A stretch of DNA of 64,000 nucleotides from assembly GCF_030064065.1 (NCBI RefSeq), contig NZ_CP125946.1:1550001-1614000 (forward strand). The letters are read 5' to 3'. Origin of the DNA: Rothia sp. SD9660Na (GTDB lineage Bacteria > Actinomycetota > Actinomycetes > Actinomycetales > Micrococcaceae). Both the position numbers and the translations under genes were made by a program. Position 1 is the stretch's first letter. Every line of letters begins with the position of its first letter. The notes under the pieces are model-generated. The model ran no database searches and had not been told where the DNA came from. It saw nothing but the letters and a program-made list of their open reading frames with translations. Shown in pieces: positions 18,488 to 27,638 of this stretch.

Positions 18488-19858
18488 TTATCGGCTACCA
18501 CGGGTACGGGCGGTAATTGCTTCGCCGTGGGCGGGCAGGTCTTCGTCGCGGGCAACTGCAACGATGGCATGCCCAATTTCAGCCAGGGCATCTTGGCTGT
18601 AGTTGATGAGCTGAACGGCCTTCATAAAGACGGTGGTGTTGAGCCCTGAAGCGTAGGCAGCGGAGCCGCCTGTGGGCAGAACGTGATTGGAGCCTGCCGC
18701 GTAGTCGCCCAGGGGTACCGGCGAGTAGGGGCCGATGAAGATAGCGCCAGCGTTGCCCACCCGACCGGCTACCTCTTCTGCCTTCTCGGTATGGATTTCA
18801 AGGTGCTCTGCGGCGTAGGCGTCAGCCACTGCGATTGAGGCATCGAGGCTGTCGGTGAGCACCACGCCCGACTGGGGGCCGGTGAGGGCGGTGGCAACGC
18901 GCTCGCTGTGCTTGGTGGCGGACGCCCGGCGGTTGATGGCCTCTTGCACGGCGGCGGCGAGGGTAGGGCTGTGGGTGATGAGGACGGACCCGGCGTTGGG
19001 GTCGTGTTCGGCCTGGGAGATCAGGTCAGCAGCGACGTAGTCGGGGTTGGCGGTGTCGTCGGCGATGACCGCGATTTCGGTGGTGCCGGCTTCGCCGTCC
19101 ACGCCCACGACGCCCTGCAGCGCGCGCTTGGCCATGGCGACAAAAATGTTGCCGGGGCCGGTGATGGTATCGACGGGTTCGAGAACATCACCGGCGTCGT
19201 CCAGGCCGTAGGCCATAGCGCCTAGGGCACCGGCACCGCCAATAGCCCACACCTCGGTGATGCCGAGCAGGCCAGCTGCACCCAGGATGGTGGGGTGGGG
19301 CAGGCCGCCGAATTCTTTTTGGGGCGGGGTGCAGAGCACAATGGATCCGACGCCCGCGGCCTGGGCGGGTACGGCGTTCATGATGACCGATGAGGGGTAA
19401 ACAGCCAGCCCGCCGGGCACGTACACGCCTGCGCGGCGCACGGGGGTCCAGCGGTTGGTCAGGACGGCGCCGGGGGCAACTTCGATGGTCTGGTCGGCAG
19501 GGCGCTGGGCAGCGGCAAAGGCGCGGGTGCGTTCGATGGCGATTTCTAGGCCCTTGCGGACGGCCGGGTCAAGGTCGGCTACCGCCCGGTCGATAGCACT
19601 TTGGGGTACACGCAGAGCTCCTTGATCTACGCCGTCAAATCTTGCGGAGAGTTCCCGCAAGTAGTCTGCCCCGCGTTCCTGTACGTTCTCCAGAATCTCG
19701 TGCACGGTGGTGAGCGCGTTCCCCACGAACTCTGTGGTCTGGCGCGGGACGATGCGACGCAGCTCAGCGTAGGAGTGGTTGCTGCCGCGCAGGTCGATAG
19801 TGCGCAGGGTGAAATCTGCAGGTGCAGTGGAGTTCTGGGGGTTGTCTGTTGTGCTCAC
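18488..19858 (-). CDS. hisD: Histidinol dehydrogenase
   Basis: A 456-residue NAD-dependent enzyme for the last two steps of histidine synthesis (L-histidinol to L-histidine). The conserved segments 'VYVPGGLAVYPSSVIMNAVP', 'ITGPGNIFVAMAKRAL' and 'AEHDPNAGSVLIT' (with the zinc-ligand His) are present. The start is GTG 19858; TAAAAT lies 6 nt upstream, suggesting a leaderless mRNA. Followed after 9 bp by nrdR. No other his genes are in the window. Confidence 0.95.
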   Translation of the reverse strand: MSTTDNPQNSTAPADFTLRTIDLRGSNHSYAELRRIVPRQTTEFVGNALTTVHEILENVQERGADYLRELSARFDGVDQGALRVPQSAIDRAVADLDPAVRKGLEIAIERTRAFAAAQRPADQTIEVAPGAVLTNRWTPVRRAGVYVPGGLAVYPSSVIMNAVPAQAAGVGSIVLCTPPQKEFGGLPHPTILGAAGLLGITEVWAIGGAGALGAMAYGLDDAGDVLEPVDTITGPGNIFVAMAKRALQGVVGVDGEAGTTEIAVIADDTANPDYVAADLISQAEHDPNAGSVLITHSPTLAAAVQEAINRRASATKHSERVATALTGPQSGVVLTDSLDASIAVADAYAAEHLEIHTEKAEEVAGRVGNAGAIFIGPYSPVPLGDYAAGSNHVLPTGGSAAYASGLNTTVFMKAVQLINYSQDALAEIGHAIVAVARDEDLPAHGEAITARTRGSR

Positions 19859-19864
19859 TCTTCG

Positions 19865-19870
19865 ATTTTA
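19865..19870 (-). promoter_or_regulatory. Probable -10 element of hisD (leaderless)
   Basis: TAAAAT on the minus strand, 6 nt before GTG 19858. No Shine-Dalgarno-like sequence fits in the interval, so a leaderless transcript is the simplest reading. Confidence 0.45.
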
Positions 19871-19963
19871 ACGCGGCCGTCAAGGCACGTGGAGCTTGGG
19901 AGCCTGATTATTTCAGCTGGTGGTCTTTGGGTGGCTTTTTAGCAGGTCACCCTAACCACACAA

Positions 19964-20218
19964 CTATTCAAGCTCTTGCGTAAAAAGCTCTACAGTTTTC
20001 CGGGCTGTACTCATTGGAAGATACATACGGTTACTTGATGCTGAAAGGCGTTTAAAGCCAAATTTCTGGTAGAACCCGATAAGTTCTGGAGTAGCTGCGT
20101 TGAGCACAATGGCTCGTGTTGCAGCAATATCTGCTGCGGCAACAGCATACGAAATCGCTTCCCCTAGTAGTCGCTTACCTAGCCTTGGGGTGTTTCTTCG
20201 ACTATGCATACCCTCGGG
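19964..20218 (-). pseudogene. GNAT acetyltransferase remnant (C-terminal part)
   Basis: About 80 residues of a GNAT N-acetyltransferase remain: the acetyl-CoA-binding segment 'PRLGKRLLGEAISYA', a 'RAIVLNA' strand and the closing 'ELIGFYQKFGFKRL' motif. A GNAT domain needs about 140-150 residues, so the N-terminal half is missing. The frame runs into an IS3-like transposase remnant at about 20210-20220, which marks the break. The ATG at 20209 is probably an accidental internal start. Substrate unknown; unlikely to be functional. Confidence 0.7.
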
Positions 20219-20585
20219 ATGCCTTTGACGGCTTTGAAGCAGGTTGTTCGATGCTCGTAAGAGTGGGTCAGTTTTGACTGAGATTGTGCATCAAACGGAT
20301 GCGTGGTTCGCAGTATGTGGCTGAAGATTACACTGGTGAGTTGCGGGCTTTGGGTGTTCAGTTGTCTGTCGGGTCGAGAGGGGATTCCTATGATAATGCT
20401 CTGGCTGAATCGGTGAACGGGGCTTACAAGGCTGAAATGGTGCGTGGTCGCCTTTTAGGTCGGTTGGGCAGCTGGAAGCTGAGACGGCTGGCTGGGTGTG
20501 TTGGTGGAATGAGCGGCGGTTGCATGCGTCTCTTGGTTATCGGATGCCGGATGAGGTGGTGGATGCTGCTGTGAGTCTCGTATGA
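20212..20585 (+). mobile_element. IS3-family transposase remnant (OrfB C-terminus, frameshifted)
   Basis: The integrase core of an IS3/IS150-type transposase is visible across three frames. Successive pieces are 'MPLTALKQVV' (about 20218), 'ARKSGSVLTEIVH' (about 20254), 'GSQYVAEDYTGELRALGVQL' then 'NALAESVNGAYKAEM' with the catalytic Glu (20301-20440), and 'GQLEAETAGWVCWWNERRLH' (about 20465-20525). At least three single-base frameshifts separate the pieces, including one extra base near 20309. The N-terminal domain, OrfA and recognisable terminal repeats are absent. It abuts the broken GNAT gene and is inactive. Confidence 0.8.
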
Positions 20586-20737
20586 TGGTCGGAACTAAAG
20601 CCAGTACATATCAGACACCGCCAGCAGTGTGTGGGCACTGGGGCCACACCCAGCACCAGTTCTTGCCGCTGTTCGGCAGCTGCGCGGACAGCGACGTCCG
20701 GGTCCCGCGCGACATGGGCTCCAGTGTAGTACCACCT

Positions 20738-20784
20738 GAAAAGTGCACGTGCCGCTGCAAAAAGCAACGGCACGTGCACTTTTC
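20738..20784. terminator. Strong bidirectional hairpin
   Basis: Arms gaaaagtgcacgtgccg (20738-20754) and its exact reverse complement (20768-20784) form a 17-bp perfect stem; one mismatch and three more pairs leave an AAAAA loop. Each arm ends in an A/T tract, as in a bidirectional intrinsic terminator. It lies just after the 3' end of the oxidoreductase remnant. Confidence 0.75.
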
Positions 20785-20810
20785 CGAGGGCATTTACCCG
20801 CAGGGCAGCT

Positions 20811-21121
20811 TTACTTGCCCTGGGCAGCTTCCTCATCAGCTGAAACAACGGTGAAGCGGGTACCGGCGTGGGCGGGGTTTTCGATTTCATCCAGGGCTAC
20901 TACGGCAAAATCCTGGGTGAATACGAACATGCCGGCGGGCACATCCTGCTCGGTGCGGTAGTCACCGGTGCGGGCACCGGGGGGGCAATCACGGGTGAGG
21001 GGGCCAGCATGGTCCAGTTCAGGCCGGACGCAGCCCGGCAGTCCTCAAGGACGGTTGCGAAGGTCTTGACCTCGGGCAGGTAGTCAGCGGGGAAGTCGGG
21101 GCTCTCCAGCAGTTGGAGCAT
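20811..21121 (-). pseudogene. NAD(P)-binding oxidoreductase remnant (NmrA/YwnB-like), frameshifted
   Basis: The minus strand first reads 'FPADYLPEVKTFATVLEDCR' and 'LNWTMLAPSPVIAP'. It then shifts frame at a run of seven Gs (plus strand 20979-20985) and continues 'GARTGDYRTEQDVPAGMFVF', 'FAVVALDEIENPAHAGTRFT' and ends at 20811. These phrases match the C-terminal half of atypical short-chain dehydrogenases (NAD(P)-dependent oxidoreductases of the NmrA/YwnB type). The Rossmann N-terminus with GxxGxxG is missing. So the gene is both truncated and frameshifted. A homopolymer sequencing error could explain the frameshift but not the missing half. Confidence 0.65.
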
Positions 21122-21123
21122 TT

Positions 21124-21258
21124 TTAAAAAAACTCTTCGAAAATCCCACCGTGCCCCTATCTGCCCAAGCCAACGCGGACGTCCGCACCTGGGCAGAAAC
21201 CCACGTAGCAGAAGTACTAGCTAACCGCGAGCGGTTTGATGCCGCCCAGACCCTCTAA
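21124..21258 (+). pseudogene. Unidentified C-terminal gene fragment
   Basis: A short plus-strand frame ending at TAA 21256-21258 reads as real protein (for example 'FENPTVPLSAQANADVRTWA' and 'VLANRERFDAAQTL') but has no start codon and enters the oxidoreductase remnant antisense at its left end. I do not recognise the family. It looks like the 3' scrap of a lost gene. Confidence 0.35.
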
Positions 21259-21289
21259 AAAAGCACCAGACCCTTTTTTAAAAGCAAGC

Positions 21290-21345
21290 GTGCCGCTCAG
21301 GCCCCAGAGCGGGAGTACACCCCCACACTCAGGGCTGAGCGGCAC
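21290..21345 (-). terminator. Terminator-like hairpin downstream of dnaE
   Basis: Arms gtgccgctcag (21290-21300) and ctgagcggcac (21335-21345) pair perfectly over 11 bp with a long loop. It lies 38 bp past the dnaE stop in the direction of dnaE transcription, with a T-rich stretch further on. Likely terminates the lspA-rluD-dnaE unit. Confidence 0.6.
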
Positions 21346-21382
21346 ATACGGCATCTTTGTAGATTTTTAGGCTCGGTAGTTT

Positions 21383-24300
21383 TTACAGGTCTAGGCAGGC
21401 CGGGCCCAACAACACCTTGAGATCACCAAAGAGAGCCGGGTTGGGGTTGACCCGCAAGTCTGCGCCCAGGCGGATGAGCAGGCGCTTGGTGCGGGTGGTC
21501 ATAGCGATACGGACCTCTGATTCACCCTTATGGTTCTTCAGAATGTCACGCAGCTGCCCCAGGGTTTCCTCGGTCGCCTTATACTCGGGGATGGCGATAG
21601 TGACGGGCCCGCCGGTGCCGTCCGCTGAAATCTCAGGGATGTTCAGCTCCTGGGCGCTGAGGGTCACCGAACCGTCGTCGCGGCGCTGCAGGCGCCCCTT
21701 GATGGTACAAATCAGGTCCTCAGCCAGCACACCTGCGATCGGTTCGTAGGCGCGGCCAAAGAACATGACCTCGATAGAACCGGTACGGTCTTCCATCTCG
21801 ATACGGGCGTAAGGGTTACCCGAGTTCTTTGCGATACGGCGAGAAACGCTGGTAATCATGCCCGCGATAGTTACAATCGCCCCGTCAGGCTTGATTGAAT
21901 CCTCAGAGACCAGGCCCTGAATAGTGGAGTCTGAGAGGGAGTCCAGGGCATCTTCGAGACCGCGCAGGGGGTGATCAGAGACGTAGAGCCCCAGCATTTC
22001 GCGCTCGAAGTTGAGCTTATCGCGCTTCTCCCACTCGGGGACGTCCGGAATCTGCACCGCCAGCTCGTTCGCTGGGTTATCGTCGTCCAGCCCCAGCCCG
22101 CCAAAGAGGTCGAACTGTCCGGCAGCCTCCTGACGCTTAACCGAGACGGTCGCGTCGATGGCCTCTTCGTGGATCATGGAAAGCGGACGCCGGTCGTGGC
22201 CCAGCGAGTCAAAGCCACCGGCCTTGATGAGGGAGTCCACGGTGCGCTTGTTACAGACGACGATCGGTACCTTGGAGAGGAAATCGTTGAAGCTTTCGTA
22301 GCGGCCCTTTTCCTCGCGGGTATCGACCATAGCTGCCACCACGTTGGCACCCACGTTACGAATAGCGCCCATGCCGAAACGGATATCGTCGCCCACAGGG
22401 GTGAAGTTCAGGGCAGACTCGTTCACATCGGGCGGCAGCACCGTAATCTTCATGTGGCGGCACTCGTTCAGGTACAGAGCAAGCTTGTCTTTGTCATCAC
22501 CCACAGAGGTCAGCAGGGCAGCCATATATTCCTGGGGGTAGTGAGCCTTTAGGTAGGCCGTCCAGTAGGAGACCAGACCGTAGGCCGCCGTGTGGGCCTT
22601 GTTAAAGGCGTAGTCAGAGAAGGGCAGCAGAATATCCCAGAGGGCCTTAACTGCACCCTCGGAGTAACCGTTATCGAGCATGCCCTGGTGGAAGGTGGCG
22701 TACTGCTTATCCAGCTCCTCTTTCTTCTTCTTACCCATAGCGCGGCGTAGAATATCCGCCTCACCCAGGGAGTAGTTAGCCACCTTCTGGGCAATCGCCA
22801 TAACCTGCTCCTGGTAGACAATCAGGCCGTAGGTGGTATCAAGAATCTCCGCCAGGGGCTCTTCAAGCTCCGGGTGAATAGGGGTGACCTCCTGCAGACC
22901 GTTCTTACGCAGGGCGTAGTTGGTGTGGGAGTTTGCACCCATGGGGCCGGGGCGATAGAGCGCCAAGACCGCCGAAATGTGCTCAAAGTGGTCAGGCTGC
23001 ATGAGCTTGAGCAGCTGGCGCATGGGCCCACCATCGAGCTGGAAGACACCCAGGGTGTCGCCGCGGGCCAGCAGCTTATAGGACTCGGCGTCATCCAGTT
23101 CCAGGGTTTCAAGGTCCAGCTCTTCGCCGCGGTTGAGCTTAATGTTCTCAATCGCATCCGAGATGATGGTCAGGTTGCGCAGGCCCAAGAAGTCCATCTT
23201 GATGAGGCCCAGGCCTTCACAGGTGGGGTAATCGAACTGAGTGATGACCTGCCCGTCCTGCTCACGGCGCATGATGGGGATAACGTCAATCAGGTCGTGG
23301 CTCGACATGATGACGCCCGCCGCGTGCACACCCCACTGGCGCTTTAGGCCCTCAATGCCCTTAGCGGTTTCAAAGACCTTCGAAGCATCGGTATCGGATT
23401 CGATGAGATCACGCAGGTCCTGGGCATCCTTGTAGCGCTTGTCCTCGGGGTTATAGACATTGGCCAGGGCAATGTTCTTACCCATGACGTCCTCGGGCAT
23501 GGCCTTGGTCAGACGCTCGCCGGTGGAGAAGGGGTAGCCCAGCACACGGGAGGAGTCCTTGAGGGCCTGCTTAGCCTTGATGGTGCCGTAGGTGACGATC
23601 ATTGCCACCTTATCTTCGCCGTACTTCTCGGTCACATAGTGAATCACTTCAGAACGGCGGCGATCATCGAAGTCCACGTCGAAGTCGGGCATGGAGACGC
23701 GGTCGGGGTTAAGGAAGCGTTCGAAAATCAAGTCGTGTTCCAGCGGGTTCAAGTCAGTAATACGCATGGCGTAGGCAACCATGGAACCTGCACCCGAGCC
23801 ACGGCCCGGGCCCACGCGGATGCCATTCTCCTTGGCCCAGTTGATAAAGTCAGCCACCACCAGGAAGTAGCCGGGGAAGCCCATCTGCGAGATAATGCCC
23901 ACCTCGTACTCAGCTTGCTTACGCACCTCATCGGGCACGCCCTTGGGGAAGCGGTAGTGCAGGCCGCGCTCCACCTCTTTGACGAACCAGGATTCCTCGT
24001 TTTCGCCCTCGGGCACAGGGAAGTTGGGCATGTAGTTGGCCTTGGTATTGAACTCCACGGAGCAGCGCTCAGCAATCTCCATGGTGTTGTTGCAGGCCTC
24101 GGGGTAGTCTCGGAAGAGCTCACGCATCTCAGCCGGCGACTTGAGGTAGAAGTTATCGGCGTCAAACTTGAAACGCTTGGGGTCCTGCAGGGTAGAGCCT
24201 GACTGCACGCACAGCAGCGCGGCGTGGGCCTTGGCATCCTCTGCATGGGTGTAATGCAGGTCGTTGGTGGCAACCAGGGGCAGGTTCAGTTCTTTCGCCA

Positions 24301-24919
24301 GCTTGAGCAGGTCGGCCATGACGTTCTTCTCGATATCAAGCCCGTGGTCCATGAGCTCGCAGTAGAAGTTTTCCTTGCCGAAGATATCGCGGAAGTCGCT
24401 GGCTGCCTGCATGGCCTCCTTGTACTGGCCCAGGCGCAGACGGGTCTGCACCTCACCCGAGGGGCAGCCGGTGGTAGCGATTAGCCCCTTACCGTAGGTC
24501 TGGAGTAGCTCCCGGTCCATACGCGGCTTATAGAAGTGGCCTTCAAGCGAGGCCAGAGAGGACGCCCGAAACAGGTTATGCATGCCCTGGGTGTTCTCTG
24601 CCCACATGGTCATATGGGTATAAGCACCACCGCCGGAGACGTCATCACGCCCGCCCTCACCAAATTTCACGCGGGTGCGGTCCTGGCGGGCGGTACCCGG
24701 GGTCAGGTAAGCCTCAACACCGATAATGGGCTTGACCCCGGCGTTGTTAGCCTTGTTCCAAAAGTCGAAGGCACCAAAGAGGAAGCCGTGGTCGGTGGTT
24801 GCCAGGGCGTTCATGCCCAGCTGCTTGGAGTGCTCAAAGAGGTCGGCGAGGCGGGCAGCACCATCGAGCATGGAGTACTCGGTGTGCACGTGCAGGTGGG
24901 TGAAGTCGGTGTTAGCCAT
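21383..24919 (-). CDS. dnaE: DNA polymerase III alpha subunit
   Basis: A 1178-residue replicative polymerase (DnaE1 type). The PHP domain opens with 'FTHLHVHTEYSMLDGAARL' (residues 6-24). The palm catalytic acids are in 'PDFDVDFDDRRRSEV' (about 405-420), the thumb/fingers contain 'WGVHAAGVIMS' and 'YRPGPMGANSHTNY', and a C-terminal OB-fold lies around 1000-1090 ('IVTIAGMITSVSRRIAKNSG'). Length is normal for the family. It follows rluD with a 26-bp gap and is probably read with lspA-rluD. Confidence 0.97.
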   Translation of the reverse strand: MANTDFTHLHVHTEYSMLDGAARLADLFEHSKQLGMNALATTDHGFLFGAFDFWNKANNAGVKPIIGVEAYLTPGTARQDRTRVKFGEGGRDDVSGGGAYTHMTMWAENTQGMHNLFRASSLASLEGHFYKPRMDRELLQTYGKGLIATTGCPSGEVQTRLRLGQYKEAMQAASDFRDIFGKENFYCELMDHGLDIEKNVMADLLKLAKELNLPLVATNDLHYTHAEDAKAHAALLCVQSGSTLQDPKRFKFDADNFYLKSPAEMRELFRDYPEACNNTMEIAERCSVEFNTKANYMPNFPVPEGENEESWFVKEVERGLHYRFPKGVPDEVRKQAEYEVGIISQMGFPGYFLVVADFINWAKENGIRVGPGRGSGAGSMVAYAMRITDLNPLEHDLIFERFLNPDRVSMPDFDVDFDDRRRSEVIHYVTEKYGEDKVAMIVTYGTIKAKQALKDSSRVLGYPFSTGERLTKAMPEDVMGKNIALANVYNPEDKRYKDAQDLRDLIESDTDASKVFETAKGIEGLKRQWGVHAAGVIMSSHDLIDVIPIMRREQDGQVITQFDYPTCEGLGLIKMDFLGLRNLTIISDAIENIKLNRGEELDLETLELDDAESYKLLARGDTLGVFQLDGGPMRQLLKLMQPDHFEHISAVLALYRPGPMGANSHTNYALRKNGLQEVTPIHPELEEPLAEILDTTYGLIVYQEQVMAIAQKVANYSLGEADILRRAMGKKKKEELDKQYATFHQGMLDNGYSEGAVKALWDILLPFSDYAFNKAHTAAYGLVSYWTAYLKAHYPQEYMAALLTSVGDDKDKLALYLNECRHMKITVLPPDVNESALNFTPVGDDIRFGMGAIRNVGANVVAAMVDTREEKGRYESFNDFLSKVPIVVCNKRTVDSLIKAGGFDSLGHDRRPLSMIHEEAIDATVSVKRQEAAGQFDLFGGLGLDDDNPANELAVQIPDVPEWEKRDKLNFEREMLGLYVSDHPLRGLEDALDSLSDSTIQGLVSEDSIKPDGAIVTIAGMITSVSRRIAKNSGNPYARIEMEDRTGSIEVMFFGRAYEPIAGVLAEDLICTIKGRLQRRDDGSVTLSAQELNIPEISADGTGGPVTIAIPEYKATEETLGQLRDILKNHKGESEVRIAMTTRTKRLLIRLGADLRVNPNPALFGDLKVLLGPACLDL

Positions 24920-24945
24920 GCGGGTTGCGTCCTTAGCGTCGGGCT

Positions 24946-25899
24946 CTAGAAGTTGCCCTCACGCAGGGTATCGAGAGCGTACTGAAGGTCAGGGGTATAG
25001 GGGCTTTCGAACTCCACCTGCTCGCCGCTGGCGGGGTGGGTGAAGCCCAGGCGGTGGGCATGCAGCCACTGGCGGGTGAGGCCCAGATGCGCGCTCATGG
25101 TGGGGTCTGCCCCGTAGGTCAGATCTCCCGCGCAGGGGTGGCGCAGGGCAGAGAAATGCACACGAATCTGGTGGGTGCGGCCGGTCTCAAGGTGCACCTC
25201 AACCAAGGACGCCGGCCCAAAGGCTTCGAGTACCTCGTAGTGGGTAATTGCGGTCTTGCCGTCCTCGTTGACCGCGAACTTCCACTCGCTGCCGGGGTGG
25301 CGGCCGATGGGGGCATCAATAGTGCCCTTGAGGGGGTCAGGTAGCCCCTGCACCAGAGTGTGGTAGACCTTGGTGACGGTGCGGTCCTTGAAAGCATTTT
25401 TCATGACCGAGTAGGCTCGCTCGTTCTTGGTCACAACCATCAGGCCCGATGTGCCAACGTCCAGGCGGTGCACAATACCCTGACGCTCAGCAGCACCGCT
25501 GGTAGCAATATCGATACCGGCGTGCTTCAGGGCCCCGACAACCGTAGGGCCGTGCCAGCCCATCGACGGGTGGGCCGCAACACCGGTAGGCTTATCGACC
25601 ACCACGATGTCGTCATCCTGGTAGACAATCGAAAAACCGTCCACCTGCTCAGCCTCAATCTGCGTTAGATCACGCGGCGGGGTACCGGCGGCCTGCACGG
25701 TCATTCCCTCAAGCAGTTTGAACGAAGCCTTAGCCTTCACTCCCCTACCCTTGGCATCGAGAAGCTGAACCTCGCCGTCCTTAACCCAGCTACTCACCGT
25801 TGTGCGCGACTGACCGCTCAGCTCAGCGAGCAGGGCATCAAGCCGGGTACCAGCCTGATCAGCACCCACCACAAACTTTAGTTCAATCTTCTGAGACAT
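24946..25899 (-). CDS. rluD: RluD-family 23S rRNA pseudouridine synthase
   Basis: A 317-residue RluA/RluD-type enzyme converting uridine to pseudouridine in large-subunit rRNA. An S4 RNA-binding domain occupies residues 1-75. The catalytic Asp is in '[18 protein letters not shown]' (about residue 145), and '[17 protein letters not shown]' is the other family signature. Its ATG overlaps the lspA stop (TAATG). The exact target uridines cannot be read from sequence. The lspA-rluD pairing is common in Actinobacteria. Confidence 0.9.
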   Translation of the reverse strand: MSQKIELKFVVGADQAGTRLDALLAELSGQSRTTVSSWVKDGEVQLLDAKGRGVKAKASFKLLEGMTVQAAGTPPRDLTQIEAEQVDGFSIVYQDDDIVVVDKPTGVAAHPSMGWHGPTVVGALKHAGIDIATSGAAERQGIVHRLDVGTSGLMVVTKNERAYSVMKNAFKDRTVTKVYHTLVQGLPDPLKGTIDAPIGRHPGSEWKFAVNEDGKTAITHYEVLEAFGPASLVEVHLETGRTHQIRVHFSALRHPCAGDLTYGADPTMSAHLGLTRQWLHAHRLGFTHPASGEQVEFESPYTPDLQYALDTLREGNF

Positions 25900-26489
25900 T
25901 AGACCCCCTCCTCGTCCTTCTTGGCCTTTTCGGCTCGTACTTCACGCTGGCCGTCCATGCGGTAGCCCAGAAAAGTCAGCAGAACAATCGCCGCCATCGA
26001 TACGCAGATAGCGGCATCGGCAATATTAAAAATCGCAAAATTCGGTACAGAAATATAATCAACCACGTGCCCGATGCCAAAGCCAGGTTCCCGGAATAGG
26101 CGGTCGTGCAGGTTGCCAACAATGCCGCCTGCCAGGGTTGCCAGCAGAATAACCCAGGGTAGAGTCTTAGCCCGTACCACCAGGGTCAGTGCCACCAGGG
26201 CACCCACCGTTGAAATCAGGGTGAACAGCCAGGTCGATTCCTCACCCATAGAAAAAGCAGCCCCCGGGTTCAGGTAGTAACGCCACCAGAGCAAGCCGTC
26301 GATCACGGTGATGGTCTGCCCCACGGTCATGGTTGTCTCTACCAGGTGCTTGACCCACTGGTCGGCCCCGTACACCAGAGCAAACAGGGCCAGGGCTAAC
26401 AGGGCCTTAGCTACCCCAGAAATCGTACGAACCGGCACCAAAACTGTGCCCTCCTGCTGGGTTTTAGCCACCGTACTCCCTGCCTTCAA
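25899..26489 (-). CDS. lspA: Lipoprotein signal peptidase (signal peptidase II)
   Basis: A 196-residue membrane aspartyl protease that cleaves prolipoprotein signal peptides. It has four hydrophobic segments and the two catalytic motifs '[12 protein letters not shown]' (about residue 75) and '[10 protein letters not shown]' (about 156, with the second Asp). An N-terminal extension of about 25 residues precedes the first membrane segment, so a later start is possible. The EfeO lipoprotein in this window would be a substrate. Stop and next start overlap (TAATG) with rluD. Confidence 0.94.
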   Translation of the reverse strand: MKAGSTVAKTQQEGTVLVPVRTISGVAKALLALALFALVYGADQWVKHLVETTMTVGQTITVIDGLLWWRYYLNPGAAFSMGEESTWLFTLISTVGALVALTLVVRAKTLPWVILLATLAGGIVGNLHDRLFREPGFGIGHVVDYISVPNFAIFNIADAAICVSMAAIVLLTFLGYRMDGQREVRAEKAKKDEEGV

Positions 26490-26562
26490 ACATCAAAAAC
26501 TGCACACACCAGCTTATCGCGTTCGGTACCCAGCTGGTACCGCAGGGCAGTATCTTAAACAT

Positions 26563-26597
26563 CTCAGGCGGCCCCTCTTATTGAGGAGCCACCTGAG
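26563..26597 (-). terminator. Hairpin downstream of divIVA
   Basis: Arms ctcaggcggcccctc (26563-26577) and gaggagccacctgag (26583-26597) form a 15-bp stem with two G-U type pairs. It sits between divIVA and lspA, 35 bp past the divIVA stop. No strong T-run follows, so it may attenuate rather than fully terminate. Confidence 0.5.
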
Positions 26598-26631
26598 CAT
26601 ATTGAGGCTACCGCCTAAACACTAGGAAAGC

Positions 26632-27333
26632 CTAGGAGTTGTTGCTGAAAACCCCGTTACGCTGGCCAAACGCGCCGAAGCCCTGGGACTGTGATGCCGC
26701 TGCTGCGGGAGCGCCCTCAGCCTTGGGCTCAAGAGCGGGGGTCTCTTCGAGGGTGGTCAGCTGCTTGTTCAGGTAATCGCGTAGGGAGGTGCGGTACTGG
26801 TTCTCAAAGGAACGCAGCTTGGCAACAGAAACCTCGAGGTCGCTCTTGGTCTTTTCAAGATCACCCAGAACACGGTTGGACTGCTCCTGGGCCTCTGAGA
26901 CCAGCTGAGCTGCTTCTTCGCGGCCCTCGGTGATGAGGCGTTCGCGCTCGCGCTTGCCCTCGAGGACGTAGTCATCGTGGACCTTCTGGGCCATAGCCAG
27001 CAGGCCGGTGGCGCTAGAGGGTGACAGGGTGGGTTCAGCGGCGGCAGGAGCTGCGGCTGCCGCAGGGGCAGGGGTAGCAGCTGCAGCGGGCTGAGAATCA
27101 ATAACAATTTCAGCCTCGGCCAGGGCACCGCCCTGCTGCTGGGCAGGAGCCAGTGAAATCTTTGCCTCTGCCTCTTCGAGCTGGCGCTTGAGGCTAGCGT
27201 TTTCGGCGTTCAGGCGACGCAGTTCAATGACAATCTCATCAAGGAAATCGTCAACTTCTTCAGGGTTGTAGCCTTCTTTGAACTTAGTCGGCTGGAAGCG
27301 CTTGTTGATTACTTCCTCAGGCGTGAGTGCCAC
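26632..27333 (-). CDS. divIVA: DivIVA/Wag31 polar growth scaffold
   Basis: A 233-residue coiled-coil protein that binds curved membrane and organises cell-wall synthesis. The conserved N-terminal membrane-binding domain is 'LTPEEVINKRFQPTKFKEG' with 'YNPEEVDDFLDEIV' (residues 3-35). A first coiled coil runs to about 65, an Ala/Pro-rich linker spans about 80-115, and a second coiled coil about 125-200. The start is GTG 27333 with AGAGGTGA upstream. A 26-bp palindrome lies about 90 bp upstream. Gene order sepF-yggT-divIVA is the usual actinobacterial one. Confidence 0.94.
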   Translation of the reverse strand: MALTPEEVINKRFQPTKFKEGYNPEEVDDFLDEIVIELRRLNAENASLKRQLEEAEAKISLAPAQQQGGALAEAEIVIDSQPAAAATPAPAAAAAPAAAEPTLSPSSATGLLAMAQKVHDDYVLEGKRERERLITEGREEAAQLVSEAQEQSNRVLGDLEKTKSDLEVSVAKLRSFENQYRTSLRDYLNKQLTTLEETPALEPKAEGAPAAAASQSQGFGAFGQRNGVFSNNS

Positions 27334-27638
27334 AATCGTTCACCTCTATTTTCTAAAAATCTTTATGCTTTGGCCCGTAGTGTTCCCGGTGCGCAGTATG
27401 TTCTGGAGTCAGGCGCATGAAGCTCGAACTTTCAGCGCGCTAAAAGTTCGGGTAGTCCCCTATTTACTACAACACAAAATTACCTGGCAATGGGGCACCG
27501 CGCAACACTATGACCCCAGTTAAGTGTGAGCCACTGGTCACGTCACCACTTGAGGGGACAATCCCCAGCCTGCTGACTGACAGGCTTCATCAGCCATCTA
27601 GCACCCCCTGCGCGCAACAGGTATGTGCCCGACCGGCT
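27334..27638. other. Intergenic region yggT-divIVA with palindrome and small hairpins
   Basis: This 305-bp gap has no supported gene. It holds a 26-bp imperfect palindrome centred on AGCGCGCT at 27425-27450. Two small adjacent hairpins, 27554-27566 (gggga/tcccc) and 27567-27586 (agcctg/caggct), lie just after yggT and could be a weak terminator. The divIVA promoter must lie here, but I see no clear -35/-10 pair. Confidence 0.55.

Noticed and set aside
20537..20890. 117-codon minus-strand frame across the hairpin in the degraded island
   Set aside because: It crosses the terminator hairpin and both remnants; the reading is composite and not a gene.
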